Assembly: GCA_034440635.1 (NCBI GenBank)
Contig: JAOTON010001041.1
Location: forward strand, 100,873 to 164,872
DNA: 64,000 nt
From: Lepas anatifera
Lineage: Eukaryota > Arthropoda > Thecostraca > Lepadidae
Reading direction: 5' to 3'
Positions 34,665 to 48,487 of this stretch are shown here, piece by piece; within the stretch, counting starts at the first letter, position 1; each line of letters opens with the position of its first letter. Under the pieces are notes generated by a model, which made no database searches, was not told the origin of the DNA, and saw only the letters and a list, made by a program, of their open reading frames with translations. A program made the position numbers and the translations under genes.

Positions 34665-35248
34665 TTACGGGCTGCAAGCGGTGGCGACGCTGAGCCACCA
34701 TCGATCTACAGGGGTGACAGATAGGGCCATTCAGGAGAGCGGCCGCGTTACACCGGAAACGCCGTAAATTGGTGACGGCCCTCGTCCCGGCCCGGTCTAC
34801 CCGTCCCAGCCGCGTCAGACTGGACACACGCCGCCTTCTCCTTCAACTAGTTCGGTCGGGTTCACTGATCAACAGACAGTTAACCAAGTGTGGGTGATAA
34901 TGTTCGTCTTCTCTAAGAACACACCAACTCGTGATGGATAAACACTAGCGAGGGGTTGGGAAATCACATGCAACAATTTTCCAGCCCTGGAAGATGGTTT
35001 TGTAAATTGTTTATTGTTTATTTTTTTATTGTGAATAATCAGCAACAGGTATGACACCTAATTATAGCTGGCCTCAAAAGCATAAAACATGGTGAGTATT
35101 TACAGTGGCATACACGCGATAAAATATCAACACGGATGAATGACAGTAAAAAGGGCACGCGGTAAGGTAATCAAATGGTACAAGTGAAGAATATGAAATG
35201 AACTGGAAAAACACTTGCACTCCACCTACACTCGCAAAATATGACCTA
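34665..35248. other. Unassigned sequence before the satellite
   Basis: The first 160 bp are GC-rich, the rest AT-rich. No gene or repeat recognised. Confidence 0.4.
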
Positions 35249-37776
35249 GATAACATGAGGGTGGGTGTACGGTGGAGTCTCGGGTCGTAAGTAAGGCTGA
35301 CCAGCGGCTTGGATGGGTGATAACATGAGGGTGGGTGTACGGTGGAGTCTCGGGTCGTTAATAAGGCTGACCAGTGGCTTGGATGGGTGATAACATGAGG
35401 ATGGGTGTACGGTGGAGTCTCGGGTCGTAAGTAAGGCTGACCAGCGGCTTGGATGGGTGATAATATGAGGTTGGGTGTACGGTGGAGTCTCGGGTCGTAA
35501 GTAAGGCTGACCGGCGGCATGGATGGGTGATAACATGAGGATGGGTGTGCGGTGGAGTCTCGGGTCGTTAGTAAGGCTGACCAGCAGCTTGGATGGGTGA
35601 TAACATGAGGATGGGTGTACGGTGGAGTCTCGGGTCGTAAGTAAGGCTGACCAGCGGCTTGGATGGGTGATAACATGAGGATGGGTGTACGGTGGAGTCT
35701 CGGGTCGTAAGTAAGGCTGACCAGCGGCTTGGATGGGTGATAATATGAGGTTGGGTGTGCGGTGGAGTCTCGGGTCGTAAGTAAGGCTGACCAGCGGCTT
35801 GGATGGGTGATAATATGAGGATGGGTGTACGGTGGAGTCTCGGGTCGTAAGTAAGGCTGACCAGCGGCTTGGATGGGTGATAACATGAGGATGGGTGTAC
35901 GGTGGAGTCTCGGGTCGTAAGTAAGGCTGACCAGCGGCTTGGATGGGTGATAATATGAGGTTGGGTGTGCGGTGGAGTCTCGGGTCGTAAGTAAGGCTGA
36001 CCAGCGGCATGGATGGGTGATAACATGAGGGTGGGTGTACGGTGGAGTCTCGGGTCGTTAGTAAGGCTGACCAGCAGCTTGGATGGGTGATAACATGAGG
36101 ATGGGTGTACGGTGGAGTCTCGGGTCGTAATTAAGGCTGACCAGCGACTTGGATGGGTGATAACATGAGGATGGGTGTACGGTGGAGTCTCGGGTCGTAA
36201 GTAAGGCTGACCGGCGGCATGGATGGGTGATAACATGAGGGTGGGTGTACGGTGGAGTCTCGGGTCGTAAGTAAGGCTGACCAGCGGCTTGGATGGGTGA
36301 TAACATGAGGATGGGTGTACGGTGGAGTCTCGGGTCGTAAGTAAGGCTGACCAGCGGCTTGGATGGGTGATAATATGAGGTTGGGTGTACGGTGGAGTCT
36401 CGGGTCGTAAGTAAGGCTGACTGGCGGCATGGATGGGTGATAACATGAGGATGGGTGTACAGTGGAGTCTCGGGGGCTACGTAAGACTGACCGGCTGACC
36501 GGCGGCTTGAGTATGGATGGGTGATAACATGAGGGTGGGTGTACGGTGGAGTGTCGGGTCGTAAGTAAGGCTGACCGGCGGCATGGATGGGTGCTAACAT
36601 GAGGATGGGTGTGCGGTGGAGTCTCGGGTCGTAAGTAAGGCTCACGGCGGCTTGTGAATGGATGGGTGATAACATGAGGAGGGTGTACGGTGGAGTCTCG
36701 GGTGGTGCGTAAGGCTGACCGGCTGACCGGCGGCTTGAGTATGGATGGGTGATAACATGAGGATGGGTGTACGGTGGAGTCTCGGGTCGTAGGTAAGGCT
36801 AACCGGCGGCTGGAGTATGGATGAGTGATAACATGAAGATGGGTGTACGGTGGACTCTCGGGTCGTAAGTAAGTCTGACCGGCGGCTTGAGTATGGATTG
36901 GTGATAACATGGGGATGGGTGTACGGTGGAGTCTTGGGTCGTAGGTAAGGCTGACCGGTGGCATGGATGGGTGATAACATGAGGATGGGTGTACGGTGGA
37001 GCCTCGGGTCGTAAGTAAGGCTGACCAGCGGCTTGAGTATGGATGGGTGATAACATGAGGATGGGTGTACGGTGGAGTCTCGGATCGTAAGTAACGCTGA
37101 CCAGCGGCATGGATGGGTGATAACATGAGGATAGGTGTACGGTGGAGTCTCGGGTCGTAAGTAAGGCTGACCGGCGGCTTGAGTATGGATGGGTGATAAC
37201 ATGAGGATTGGTGTACAGTGGAGTCTGGGGTCGTAAGTAAGGCTGACCGACGGCTTGAGTATGAATGGGTGATAACATGAGGATGGGTGTACGGTGGAGC
37301 CTAGGGTCGTAAGTAAGGCTGACCGGCGGCTTGAGTATGGATGGGTGATAACATGAGGATGGGTGTACGGTGGAGCCTCGGGTCGTAAGTAAGGCTGACC
37401 GGCGGCATGGATGGGTGATAACATGAGGGTGGGTGTACGGTGGAGCCTCGGGTCGTAAGTAAGGCTGACCGGCGGCATGGATCGGTGATAACATGAGGAT
37501 GGGTGTACGGTGGAGTCTCGGGTCGTAAGTAAGGCTGACCGGCGGCTTGAGTATGGATGGGTGATAACATGAGGATTGGTGTACAGTGGAGTCTGGGGTC
37601 GTAAGTAAGGCTGACCGACGGCTTGAGTATGAATGGGTGATAACATGAGGATGGGTGTACGGTGGAGCCTCGGGTCGTAAGTAAGGCTGACCGGCGGCTT
37701 GAGTATGGATGGGTGATAACGTGAGGATGGGTGTACGGTGGAGCCTCGGGTCGTAAGTAAATCTGACCGGCGGCTT
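35249..37776. repeat. Satellite array, about 35 units of 70 bp (left) and 76 bp (right)
   Basis: Units start GATAACATGAGG and contain GGTGTACGGTGGAGTCTCGGG. The period is 70 bp in the left half (for example 35251 to 35321) and 76 bp in much of the right half (37197 to 37273), the longer unit carrying an extra GAGTAT. Variant units (TAATATGAGGTTGGGTGTGC) recur at multiples of 70 bp, showing amplification in blocks. All three minus-strand frames stay open for hundreds of codons because the unit lacks stops on that strand; this is a by-product, not a gene. Confidence 0.97.
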
Positions 37777-39455
<1,679 letters not shown>

Positions 39456-39469
39456 GAGTATTACCGGTT

Positions 39470-39680
39470 TTTTCGCGTGATTACGGCATTTCCCAACAGG
39501 CCTCCAGCACGGCCCAGATTTGACCTTTAAGACCTTGTTTGACTTTGAAGATATTGACCGAGTTCAATGAATCCTGGTTATCATGTAGATCACTATTGCC
39601 CCCTACACTCCGACTTTTTAACTCTCTTTTTTAGATTACAGGGGGCAATTTAGACCCCATTAAACTGTGCGTTGACGCCG
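39470..39680 (+). repeat. Dispersed repeat family D, copy 3
   Basis: Starts directly after the CT run with CGTGATTACGGCATTTCCC. Shares CCTCCAGCACGGCC, TTGAAGATATTGACC, CATGTAGATCAC and the terminal GTGCGTTGAC motif with 20930-21175. Confidence 0.65.
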
Positions 39681-40189
39681 AACCCTCTTTGCTGCGCGGT
39701 TATGGTATTGAACGTCAGTTACAGTTTTGAGACTTTTGGAGCTAAACAATGTGGCAAAGCCAGTGTCCTTCATTCGCGTAATTTTAATCCGCAATTCCAC
39801 GATACTGCGATCGTGGAAAATCGACCGTGAAATATACATTTAATTCCATGAAATTCCATGATCGCGATCGCGGACTATTTCTTATCTTAAATTCCGCAAC
39901 TTTTAGTCCACGATCGAACATTTTGACTAAGCAAGTGACATAAAAATTTGATGCATGCCACAACCACTCAAAGCTTAAGGAGCTGTTCGCATATGAAGTC
40001 ATTGAGCAAAGGAGGGACGGGGTCTGGCATTTTATGACTTTTTTGGCTAATGCCCGGGAGATTTAAAACATCACTGACCAGTGATGGCTTAAAATGGCTG
40101 GATTCATAGATGTAAGAATATCCGGAATATTGATGGAGGGGGTATTGTACAGCTTAAAGTGATTTCATTCCATTCAGCGCCATATGTTT
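39681..40189. other. Non-coding, with GATCGCGATCGCGG palindromic words
   Basis: Around 39795-39915 are CGATCGTGGAA and GATCGCGATCGCGGACTA words; similar GCGGACTA words recur near 42170-42215. No gene seen. Confidence 0.4.
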
Positions 40190-40375
40190 AACACCCGCAG
40201 TGGAAGGGTCTGGTATTAACGCGCACTGGAGGAGGGGGGGCTAGTAGGCCCCTCCTGAGAACTCGGAAACTAAGGGGCTTAGACAAACGCCGGTGGTCGG
40301 GGGGCGGTTTGGGTGGGTGAGGGCTATGGTGATCTACATTATAGTCAATTTTCATTGACCTAGGTCAATATTTTT
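40190..40375 (-). repeat. Dispersed repeat family D, inverted copy
   Basis: Contains the complement blocks GCGCACTGGAGGA, a G/C run and GGTGATCTACATTATAG, and ends at TTGACCTAGGTCAATA. The terminal motif appears twice, at 40195 and 40220. Confidence 0.55.
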
Positions 40376-40545
40376 AACACGTGCACTGACGGGGGCGGGT
40401 ACCCCCCTCGGGCGTTTTGGAAATAAAAAGCGGCAGTGCTAAGTGCCATTGTGCTTGGCGTGCCTTTTTTTCTTATTATTTTTGGAACTTTGTGCAAAAT
40501 TTTAAGCTTGTGTCATCTCAGGTCAGGTCACCAGTGTAGGTTAAG
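40376..40545 (+). repeat. Dispersed repeat family E, copy 1
   Basis: Matches 47080-47266 in inverted orientation: AACACG(T/C)GCA, GGGGGCGGGTAC, CATCTCAGGTCAG(G/A)TCACCAGT. Confidence 0.65.
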
Positions 40546-43500
40546 TGAATTCACCTAAAAGTGGAAGATGGCATAAGTCAGAACATGGGAAACGTATCCG
40601 ATCGAAACTCATATCACAGAATGGGCCCACCGACTTCTACAAAAAAATGTTCCAGTATTTTTAATATCGATGACGTAAGGTCAAGTACGAGCTATGACCT
40701 TTCCATAGGAAATATACGGGAAAATGATTTAAACTGAATAGATTAGTAATGGATGGTGGCAGGGTGTTTATTTTGACGGCATTACTTTCCCTGTCTTGGC
40801 AATTCTAATGATATCAATTTTGACCGAGTTTGACATTGATCTGACCTCAGGTCAGTTCAAATACTTGATTTGACCTGATTTAACCTAGCAAGGTCAGATT
40901 GTATGTCATTCGATTTGGCTTCCTGCGGGGATTGCAATGGTCTAAATTGTTTTGCGCTATCTTTACTTTTTCAGACGTACTGATCCAAAACCTTCATTTA
41001 CATGCTATCCCTATGATGACATGCCCTGACCTCTCGCGACCTTATATGTGGCCTGACAAGAAAATGATTCCAATGTTTTCGATAGAAATATGGATGGTCT
41101 ATCCAACGCCGTTTACTGTTTTTTTCTATCTAGCTTGGTTCTTGAGATCCTAGGGGGCGGGTTTACGAGATGAATGAGAAATGCCGCAATTATGAGAAGT
41201 CGCGAATATGCTGAAGCCGGACCGGGGGCATAGAAGGAAGGTCGGAAATCATATTTCACGGAACTTTGGGGTCAAGGTCATCCAAGGTCGTTGACCTATG
41301 GCGGCACACTCTGGTATAATCCCTAAAACTCACTATAACTAGCACTACAGCAACCGCTGGGCGAGAAATGTGGATTGAACTTTACCAATGACCTTTGACC
41401 TTGACGTTAAATTACCATAACTATGACATCATAGTATAATATACGTCAGACTGGGTAACACCCATTGACCGAAGGCACTGCAGCCAATGACTTTGAAAAT
41501 GCTAGCATGACATTGACCTGTGACTTTTGATCTTGACCTTCATATGAGGTGATCTTGTCACATCATATCGTTTATATGGCGTTATGACATCACCACTCGG
41601 TCTCCAATGTAAGCAGACTGGTCCGACTGCGAGATTGTGGCGGTCTCAAATTTGAGATCTGACTTTGAAAGCATAAGAGTTTAAAGTTTCTATTTCCTGA
41701 TTTTCGAATTTATTTTTACCAATCGCCGTGCACGTTAAATTCTCTCAAATGTGACCGAGTATTGTTTTTCTGCTATGAGCAGTTCTCCGAACCCCTTGGA
41801 AAAATAGGTAGGGATCTCCGAGGGCCCCCTCCAGTGCGCGTGTTGATGGCTAAGAACTTAACTATTGGGGAGCATGGCTTGAAGTGGTGTCCGAAAAATC
41901 ACTTCGACATGATTTTTTAAGAAATTATGCTCGAAAAAGAAAAAGCCCTAGAAGCCGAATTCGGGGGGGTGGGGCTGAAACGCCAGCCCTCCCCCTCTTC
42001 TACACTGTTTCAGACTCCATCCGACATATGTCGCAGACCCCCAGTCCGTGGCAGGTTAACAAGTCCACGTGCTAATTATTTACTGCTTGAAGGCAGACAC
42101 TTCCTTGTCGATTACCAATCACGGAATATTAATTCAAAACTAAATATTCCGTGATGGTGGAATCGAGATAGCGGACCTCCAAATTCTCGATCGCAGAATA
42201 GCGATAGCGGACTACTTGTTTTTTTGGTCGCGTGAACAGCACTGGACAAAGCTGAACTGATGCTGCAAGTATCTTCCTTATGCATAACTTACATTTTTCC
42301 AACTCTATGTGATTTGTATTTTCATCAATCGAATTCAGTTCGAAACAGCCATCGAGTCACTCCCGGATCCAAGTGAGGGTAATATTGGGACGGCTCACCG
42401 CCAGAGCCAGAATATGGCATTCCCCAAAGGGGATCGATGAAAGCAGAAAGTTTGTAACTATGGAGCTAAGTAACGTTTTGATTTCCAAGTGTTCACAATT
42501 CTGAACAGCAGGTCAGCTGTGCCGCCCACGTTCATGTTGCACCCCGGGCCGGGGTTTGCCAATGTTTTGGTCCTTCTCTACACACTGCCGAATTCTGCGT
42601 AGTTTTTTTCCGGCGGTGGAACTTAATATATTACTGCTGATTAAAGTATCAGATAGCCGGTGATGGTAGCTATGGCGGAATCATTTTCTCTAAGGTACAA
42701 ATGATCAAAATAATATTTTCGTGTTGCCCCTGAAATTTCCACTCCGTACATTAACCCACAGCCGCGAAGGCGCTGAGTTCTTCCTTAGATAAGGGTATGT
42801 CGTGAGCTATCGGGCCCTATTGTCGCTAAAATGACAGCTTGCAGGGAAGTCTGTCCGGATGTCGCCACTGCCCTGCCGCTGAATTTACATCCAGTAACGT
42901 ACACAGGACATGGCAGCGTGGCGCGGTCTGCAGTGGGTGATGAACTGTAACCTTTTTCTTTGCTATACATTCTCTTTAAGTATGTATACTTCTGCAAACG
43001 ATGTTGTCTTAGCTGCCTAATTAGATGCTTGATCCGCTTCTAGACAGAGTTTGGGTTCGTCTCTGTCAGTATATTAACATATGCATTCCGGATATGCCTT
43101 ATTTGAAATCATATATCCATCAAAACTGGCCCTGACAATTATTATCCTCTTCAGTAAACTTCGTTCGATGCATTGGCATTCGTGGCCCCATGTTTCCACA
43201 TTTTGTCATGAAATTACTGATATCTTTTATCTTCTGTCAACACTGCGATGTAGACTGTAGAAACCGAAATGCTGGCATGTTTCCTTCCGAAAAAGATCTT
43301 CCGTCTTCTGCACCAAAATGACCTAGTCAGATCGCTTGGAAACATCGAAAATATTTTCAGTCTCAAGGCCCATCAGATGATTTAATGGGTTCAATATTTC
43401 TCTGGGCTCCATCAGTGCGGTATCCCTCGTCTGTTCAGCGACGAACAAAAACATCAGATTTTACGCAAACGACGGCGCTGCTGAGTCGAGGTCCGAATTG

Positions 43501-44883
43501 CCGTGTGGGTTTGCTACACTCGGTGCAGTTCGCCGATCAGTCGAGCCGGATAGTTCCGACGCAATTTCTCACGAATTTCCGGTGATTGGGCATTACTATG
43601 GTACAGTAACGAATGATAACGAATAACTTTAAAGCATTTGGACATTTAGGGCCATCACTGTGTCTCAATTTTTGTTTGAACTCCTAGTTCTCCAGTTATC
43701 TCCTTCCATAGTTTGTAATCACTTCATACTCATCACGACAGCACTTTAAAAGCCACCTCAATCGTGTGGAAGTGTTAGTAATACATGATAATACATGATG
43801 ATATCGATGGCAATACTGAATTTTCTCCATTCTATTTTACAAAAATGAAGTTTTATCTTGCTTAGACCTCGCCTAAAGGGGTGCTCCTAATCCGATAATG
43901 CTTTGATTACATCCAAACATCCTGTAAAGACGAGCAATGCAGGGATTTGCGCCGTGACCTGGGATGCATGCATGAGTACTAGCCGTGGACTGAATGGGTA
44001 GTCCATTTAGCTAGGAGTTCCTGAGCCGCTATTCAAAGAAAACTTATTGGCGTTTTGTGATTCCAGTGGATTCAATGGAAACATTACCGCATAAAATAGT
44101 AGGGGACATTTTACATTTCAGCAAACAGTGTTCGATTTTACCCCCTCACGTCTTCGATTTTCTCCAAACTTTGTCTATGTGGTTACCGGCAGCGCAGAAC
44201 GCGCCTTTGACATTTTTAGTTTACTAGCTGCAACGGTTCTGGAGCTATAGCCTCCGGGAATTTTACACTGCCGGCACAGCAGTTCCTTCTACAGCTATTT
44301 TATTCACCTCAAATAATGATAAATGGATAAAATTATGCATCAGAATGTTTGAAATGAGTCAATAATCACAACAGTGCATTTTTAAATATTTGATAATACT
44401 TAAAAATTTTATTTGTTCAACGCATTTAAGTAGTGTTAAAAATATGTTCTTCAGCGTCGATTTCAAAGGTACAGTAGCACGTAAAAGAGCACGGCTCAAA
44501 ACATTTTTTTCAATAATATAAACCGTGGGTATTTGTTTCGAGGCACGTAAAATAACTAACATAAATATGCTCAGTACGCACCGTCGGGGCACCCCGCTTG
44601 GTGCACAGGGCACCTTTACTTCTCCCTATACCTCAGACGCCGTGACCTTGACCTGAAGATCATCGTCGATGGAGCAAGAGGTTGGGTGTTGACAGAAAAT
44701 ATTGTTTGTATCAATTTGTCGTTTGCTCACTCCTTGCTTCAGCGATGGCTACTGCTGTCTTGAAGCTAGAGACATGAAGAGAAGTTCAACCAGCAAAAAA
44801 AGTGTAGAGCAAAATTCCTGTCTGTATGCAGAGCAATGACTGCATTCGGCATTACCCGAGCAACTTCCAAAACCGATGTCTAA
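40546..44883. other. Long gene-free stretch
   Basis: TGACCT/AGGTCA words are frequent at 40650-41580. Fragments of family D occur near 41140-41230 and 41790-41850. From 42250 to 44640 nothing is recognisable on either strand. Confidence 0.45.
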
Positions 44884-45108
44884 TTATTGTTTTTCATTCG
44901 AAATGCAGCACGAATTATAGGTGTCATGACTATTGACCATTAAACGCGCAATATCCCAGCCATTAAACAAACGAGCTGCCACGTTATCTAGAGAGTGCTT
45001 GTGCATGAAGAAAATGTTATCTTTTTCTCCAAGTGGCCCCATACATGTCACAAATCGCACCACCTTCCCATTCCTGTCATCATATACTGCGGCATAAAAC
45101 CACCAGCG
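44884..45108 (-). pseudogene. Unidentified coding fragment with a Trp-rich start
   Basis: A 74-codon open segment on the minus strand begins just after a TAA (45109-45111) and ends at TAA 44884-44886. The protein starts RWWFYAAVYDD and continues NGKVVRFVTCMGPLG...DNIFF, an arrangement (aromatic start, D-x-N/D-G-K-V, F-x-x-x-x-G-P) resembling a small domain in some transposon-encoded proteins; that resemblance is from memory and unverified. A different frame upstream (about 45180-45105) reads ICQDGRNALMSELVRRDRI, so a frameshift may separate two parts of one gene. There is no ATG at its start and no splice acceptor between the stop and the first codon. Confidence 0.4.
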
Positions 45109-45489
45109 TTATCCTATCACGCCTCACAAGTTCACTCATAAGGGCATTTCTCCCATCCTGACAAATTATTAAATATTAATATAGAAAGATTCGAAATTCC
45201 CCTACATTTTTAAGTGTCTATAGTTTTCTCACAGTTACATCCTTCCGTATATCTGCTTGAGTTGAAGTATGGTTTAAAGACCTCTTTATGGGCGATTAAC
45301 CATGTGGGGTTAATGTCCAGCTTGGATCGACGAAAACGGCAAAGCCTCTCCGCTGCCGGAATTTTCCTAGACTGGGGACAGGCCAGATTCACACTGGCTG
45401 CAATTTTTTATAGCTGCGAGATTATAGGTTCTTATTATTTTTTCAGTTCTTTACGTATTTATTTTCTTCACATAATAATACTCAACACC

Positions 45490-45672
45490 AGACTACCACT
45501 TCCATCACAACCTCCATCACCACCTCCGTCACCACCTCCATCTCGACCTCCATTCCTACCTCCATCATCACCTCATTTAGCACATCCTTCACCACCTCCA
45601 TAATCATATCCATAATCACATCCATCATCACATCCATCATCACCTCCATCATCACCTCCATCATCACTTCAG
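45490..45672. repeat. (CATCAC/CACCTC)n imperfect microsatellite
   Basis: Imperfect 6/9-bp repeats of CATCACCTC. Gives a Met-Glu-Val open frame on the minus strand. Confidence 0.92.
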
Positions 45673-45710
45673 TCACTGCGCCACCGATGAATTAATCCTA
45701 GTCACCCGAT

Positions 45711-45830
45711 CCCCATCCCCATATCCCTCCCTTCCCGAATCCCCATCCCCATATCCCTCCCTTCCCGAATCCCCATCCCCATATCCCTCCCTTCCCGAAT
45801 CCCCATCCCCATATCCCTCCCTTCCCGAAT
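45711..45830. repeat. Four perfect 30-bp tandem units
   Basis: Units start at 45711, 45741, 45771 and 45801 and begin CCCCATCCCCATATCCC. Followed directly by a (CTTA)n tract. Confidence 0.97.
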
Positions 45831-46438
45831 CTTACTTACTTACTTATGGCTTTTTATTAGGCGTTCTGTGCATAGCACCTTTGCCCGCCTCTAAAGGAGT
45901 GTGTGGGATAATTTTAGAATTTAGTGTGAGGGCAAGCTACGTTAGTCTGTTAAAGCAATGGGAGTTATTTCAAGTAATGGGTTGCAAGATGTTTTAGCTT
46001 GCAAATGGATCTGTCGTGGCAATGGCATAGCCATGCCAAGGGAGGTCTTTTAATAAGTTTAGACCCGCAGAGTGCGAAGGTTATTTCTGTGGTTGAAGAC
46101 CTTATAAATTTAGAGTTTGAAATTTAGAATTTGAAATTTAGAATTTGGAATTTAGAATTTGGAATTTAGAATTTAGAATTTTGTGTGTCAGCTATTGATG
46201 TCCGCTTGTATACGTTACTCGAAAACCTCCGTTAACTCAATAATTTCGTATTTTAGAAAGTGCGCTAAACACCTGGCCAGGGTGCCGCGAATTTACCCTG
46301 CAACCCGGAGGTGAAGTTGTAGCTCCCCTCTCCGGCTGGGCAGCCGCCGCGCAGAGAAAGAAGTGTGAGAGGATAGTTAGATTGTTAGTAAGAGTATAGG
46401 TGTGGTTAGTATAGGCCCGCAGTGAAAGGTATCACTGC
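45831..46438 (-). mobile_element. Hairpin-ended repeat family F, copy 2 (inverted)
   Basis: About 608 bp, homologous along its length to 60087-60653 in opposite orientation. Read on the minus strand it starts at the hairpin CAGTGATACCTTTCACTG, contains GGCGGCTGCCCAGCCGGAGA and runs of AAATTCTAAATT, passes GGCATGGCTATGCC and ends AATAAAAAGCC before an (AAGT)n tail. A 3' microsatellite tail suggests retroposition. No tRNA promoter boxes or coding sequence seen. Confidence 0.75.
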
Positions 46439-46639
46439 GGTGAAGAAATCTAACCTATCTAACCTAACCTGATTTCAAAGTTAGCCTAACATAACCTATC
46501 CTTAGCCTACAATGAACCATTTAAAGGTTACAAAACTATTGCTTAAATTTCGCAGTGGATCATCTATGATTGGAAAATAGGCAAGTCCTACTTTGGGGTG
46601 CACCATGCACCCTCCATCATATATACTGGGATGGGTGAT

Positions 46640-47050
46640 TTATAGAAACCTCTCTAGCCCAGAGTCCTTTAGGAATTGGTTTGGTTTGGAAGATCGAGGC
46701 GATCGAGGAGGCTTGCCTGACTGACACCCTGCTTGAGCGTTTGCCGGCAGGTCTGGTGTCGTTGCTGCTTGCTGTCGTTGCTGCTTGCTGCGTTTCCTGC
46801 TGCGAAGACAAGAAGAAGGAGTAGAAGACTTTTTCAAGACCTGCTCCCGGCTCGAGTCTTCGCTGCGACCAGTCTGTCCCACCGACCGCTGTTTTTACAG
46901 CTGGTCGGTGCGGTACTTTGACTCCAGCCGGCCTCACCAGCCGCTGTTTTTACAGCTGGTTGGTGTGGTGCTGTTGGACGTCAGCTGGTGTTTTCGGTAA
47001 TTACCCTATCGGTCCAGGTGGTCTTGGTTTCTTGGATTCCGGCCACCTGG
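46640..47050 (+). repeat. Repeat family G, copy 1
   Basis: Contains a 16-bp duplicated CGTTGCTGCTTGCTG word and ACAGCTGGT repeats. The 47006-47050 segment (CTATCGG...CCACCTGG) is homologous to 58290-58334 and can fold as a hairpin. Confidence 0.55.
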
Positions 47051-47079
47051 CTTTAACTTTTTGAGGTCAGGTCACTTGA

Positions 47080-47266
47080 CCTGTACTGGTGATCTGACCT
47101 GAGATGACCTAACCTTAATATTTTCACAGAATTTGTAAAATGATGAGGGAAAAGGTATGCCAAGTACGGCGGCGCTACGCACCGCCTTTTTCTGCTCTTC
47201 CGAAAAACCCGAAGGGGGCGGGTACTCGCCCCCGTCGTACCCGCCCCCCTCAATGCGCGTGTTAAC
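47080..47266 (-). repeat. Dispersed repeat family E, copy 2 (inverted)
   Basis: Complement of 40376-40545. Flanked by family G on its left. Confidence 0.65.
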
Positions 47267-47369
47267 ATAACTACCAACCTTATATTCAGCTGGAACATTG
47301 TTCAATGGATATTTATTTTCAGGCATTTTCTCAACTTTGTCAAGATAAATCAGGGCACAACACAACAAA

Positions 47370-48480
47370 CGTGGGAGGTATTTTCTTTCGAAGATCTAGC
47401 AACTTCACCAGAAAGCGATCTAATTTGTGTTAAAATGCTTAGGTAAATACCGTGGAACAAAATTTATATACCAATGCAGTGATTTATATTCATCACGGCA
47501 GCGAAGAAGCTCCTTTGACATCACATTGAGCGCAATTTTTCGGAAAGACTGTTTAATTCAGCACCACCTCGGCAGACATTTCCAAATGAAATATCGCAAT
47601 CCATAATCATATATTTATTCATTATATAGGTGAGCAGAGAATCGACGGTATACAAACGCTAAACGAAATCGTAACGCCGTGCACAGGTTTTGTGTGGTGT
47701 CGCGTCCATTTCCACACGTATTCTTGTATGGTTCGCACTAACGCAGTCTCAGCCACTGAGCCGTTCGTCACGATAAATATATGACGAATACTTCACTTCT
47801 TGTTCAGATGCACCAAAGATAGGACACTGTGTACAAAGGTCACACTACTATACATAACAGGGAAGCCAACAGTTTTATTTGACTAGCATAAATAAGTGAT
47901 AAGTTTACGGCGGCAACAAACTACGCAACACAAAATGTACAGATCATGCATAAAATTTTTCCCCTGCCCATTGTTGGGTATGCAGGAGTCCCCTTCCCTT
48001 TCCCATGTGCCCATTTACTTTACGAAGAAAAACAAAGAAGAAAAATGGATAGCAAATATTATGGGCCACACCACTCCCCGCTATTTTTTTAGGTTTTTAA
48101 TTTTTTTGCGCAAGGGACATCCAGATCACAAAAACACATGTAAAAAACCAAACGTACACACAACTGTTATCACTTTTATCATAGATATATAGATCAATGC
48201 ACGTTCCTAAAATATATCAATAATCCTTTATCAATCACCGACTCGTACCTCTGACGCGGCGCTACAGCGGGTAAACGCCCGATTAGTATACGAACTGGGG
48301 CAGATACAGTATTATCAATAATAGCTGGCTACCTGAGGATACCACTCAATCACTTTTACTAAATGTAGTAACCCATTCTCTTCATTTCCCGACGACTTTT
48401 CTGTTCTGCCCTTGCCTTTCGCTTCCCCTCCGCATACAACCGTTGCAGCCACTTCACCCGCATGTGTGTCCTCGTCACCG
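47370..48480. other. Gene-free, AT-rich
   Basis: Nothing recognised. It lies between family E and the 3' end of the P-type transposase remnant and may include that transposon's terminal DNA. Confidence 0.4.
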
Positions 48481-48487
48481 CGTACTT

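Noticed and set aside
35246..37646. Very long minus-strand open frames (up to 334 codons)
   Set aside because: They translate the 70/76-bp satellite in all three frames; no codon structure or non-repeat protein is present.
45482..45676. Met-Glu-Val repeat protein
   Set aside because: Translation of a CATCACCTC microsatellite.
46440..46510. Interstitial telomere repeat (CCTAA words)
   Set aside because: AACCTATCT and AACCTAACCT words are irregular and do not form a TTAGG array.
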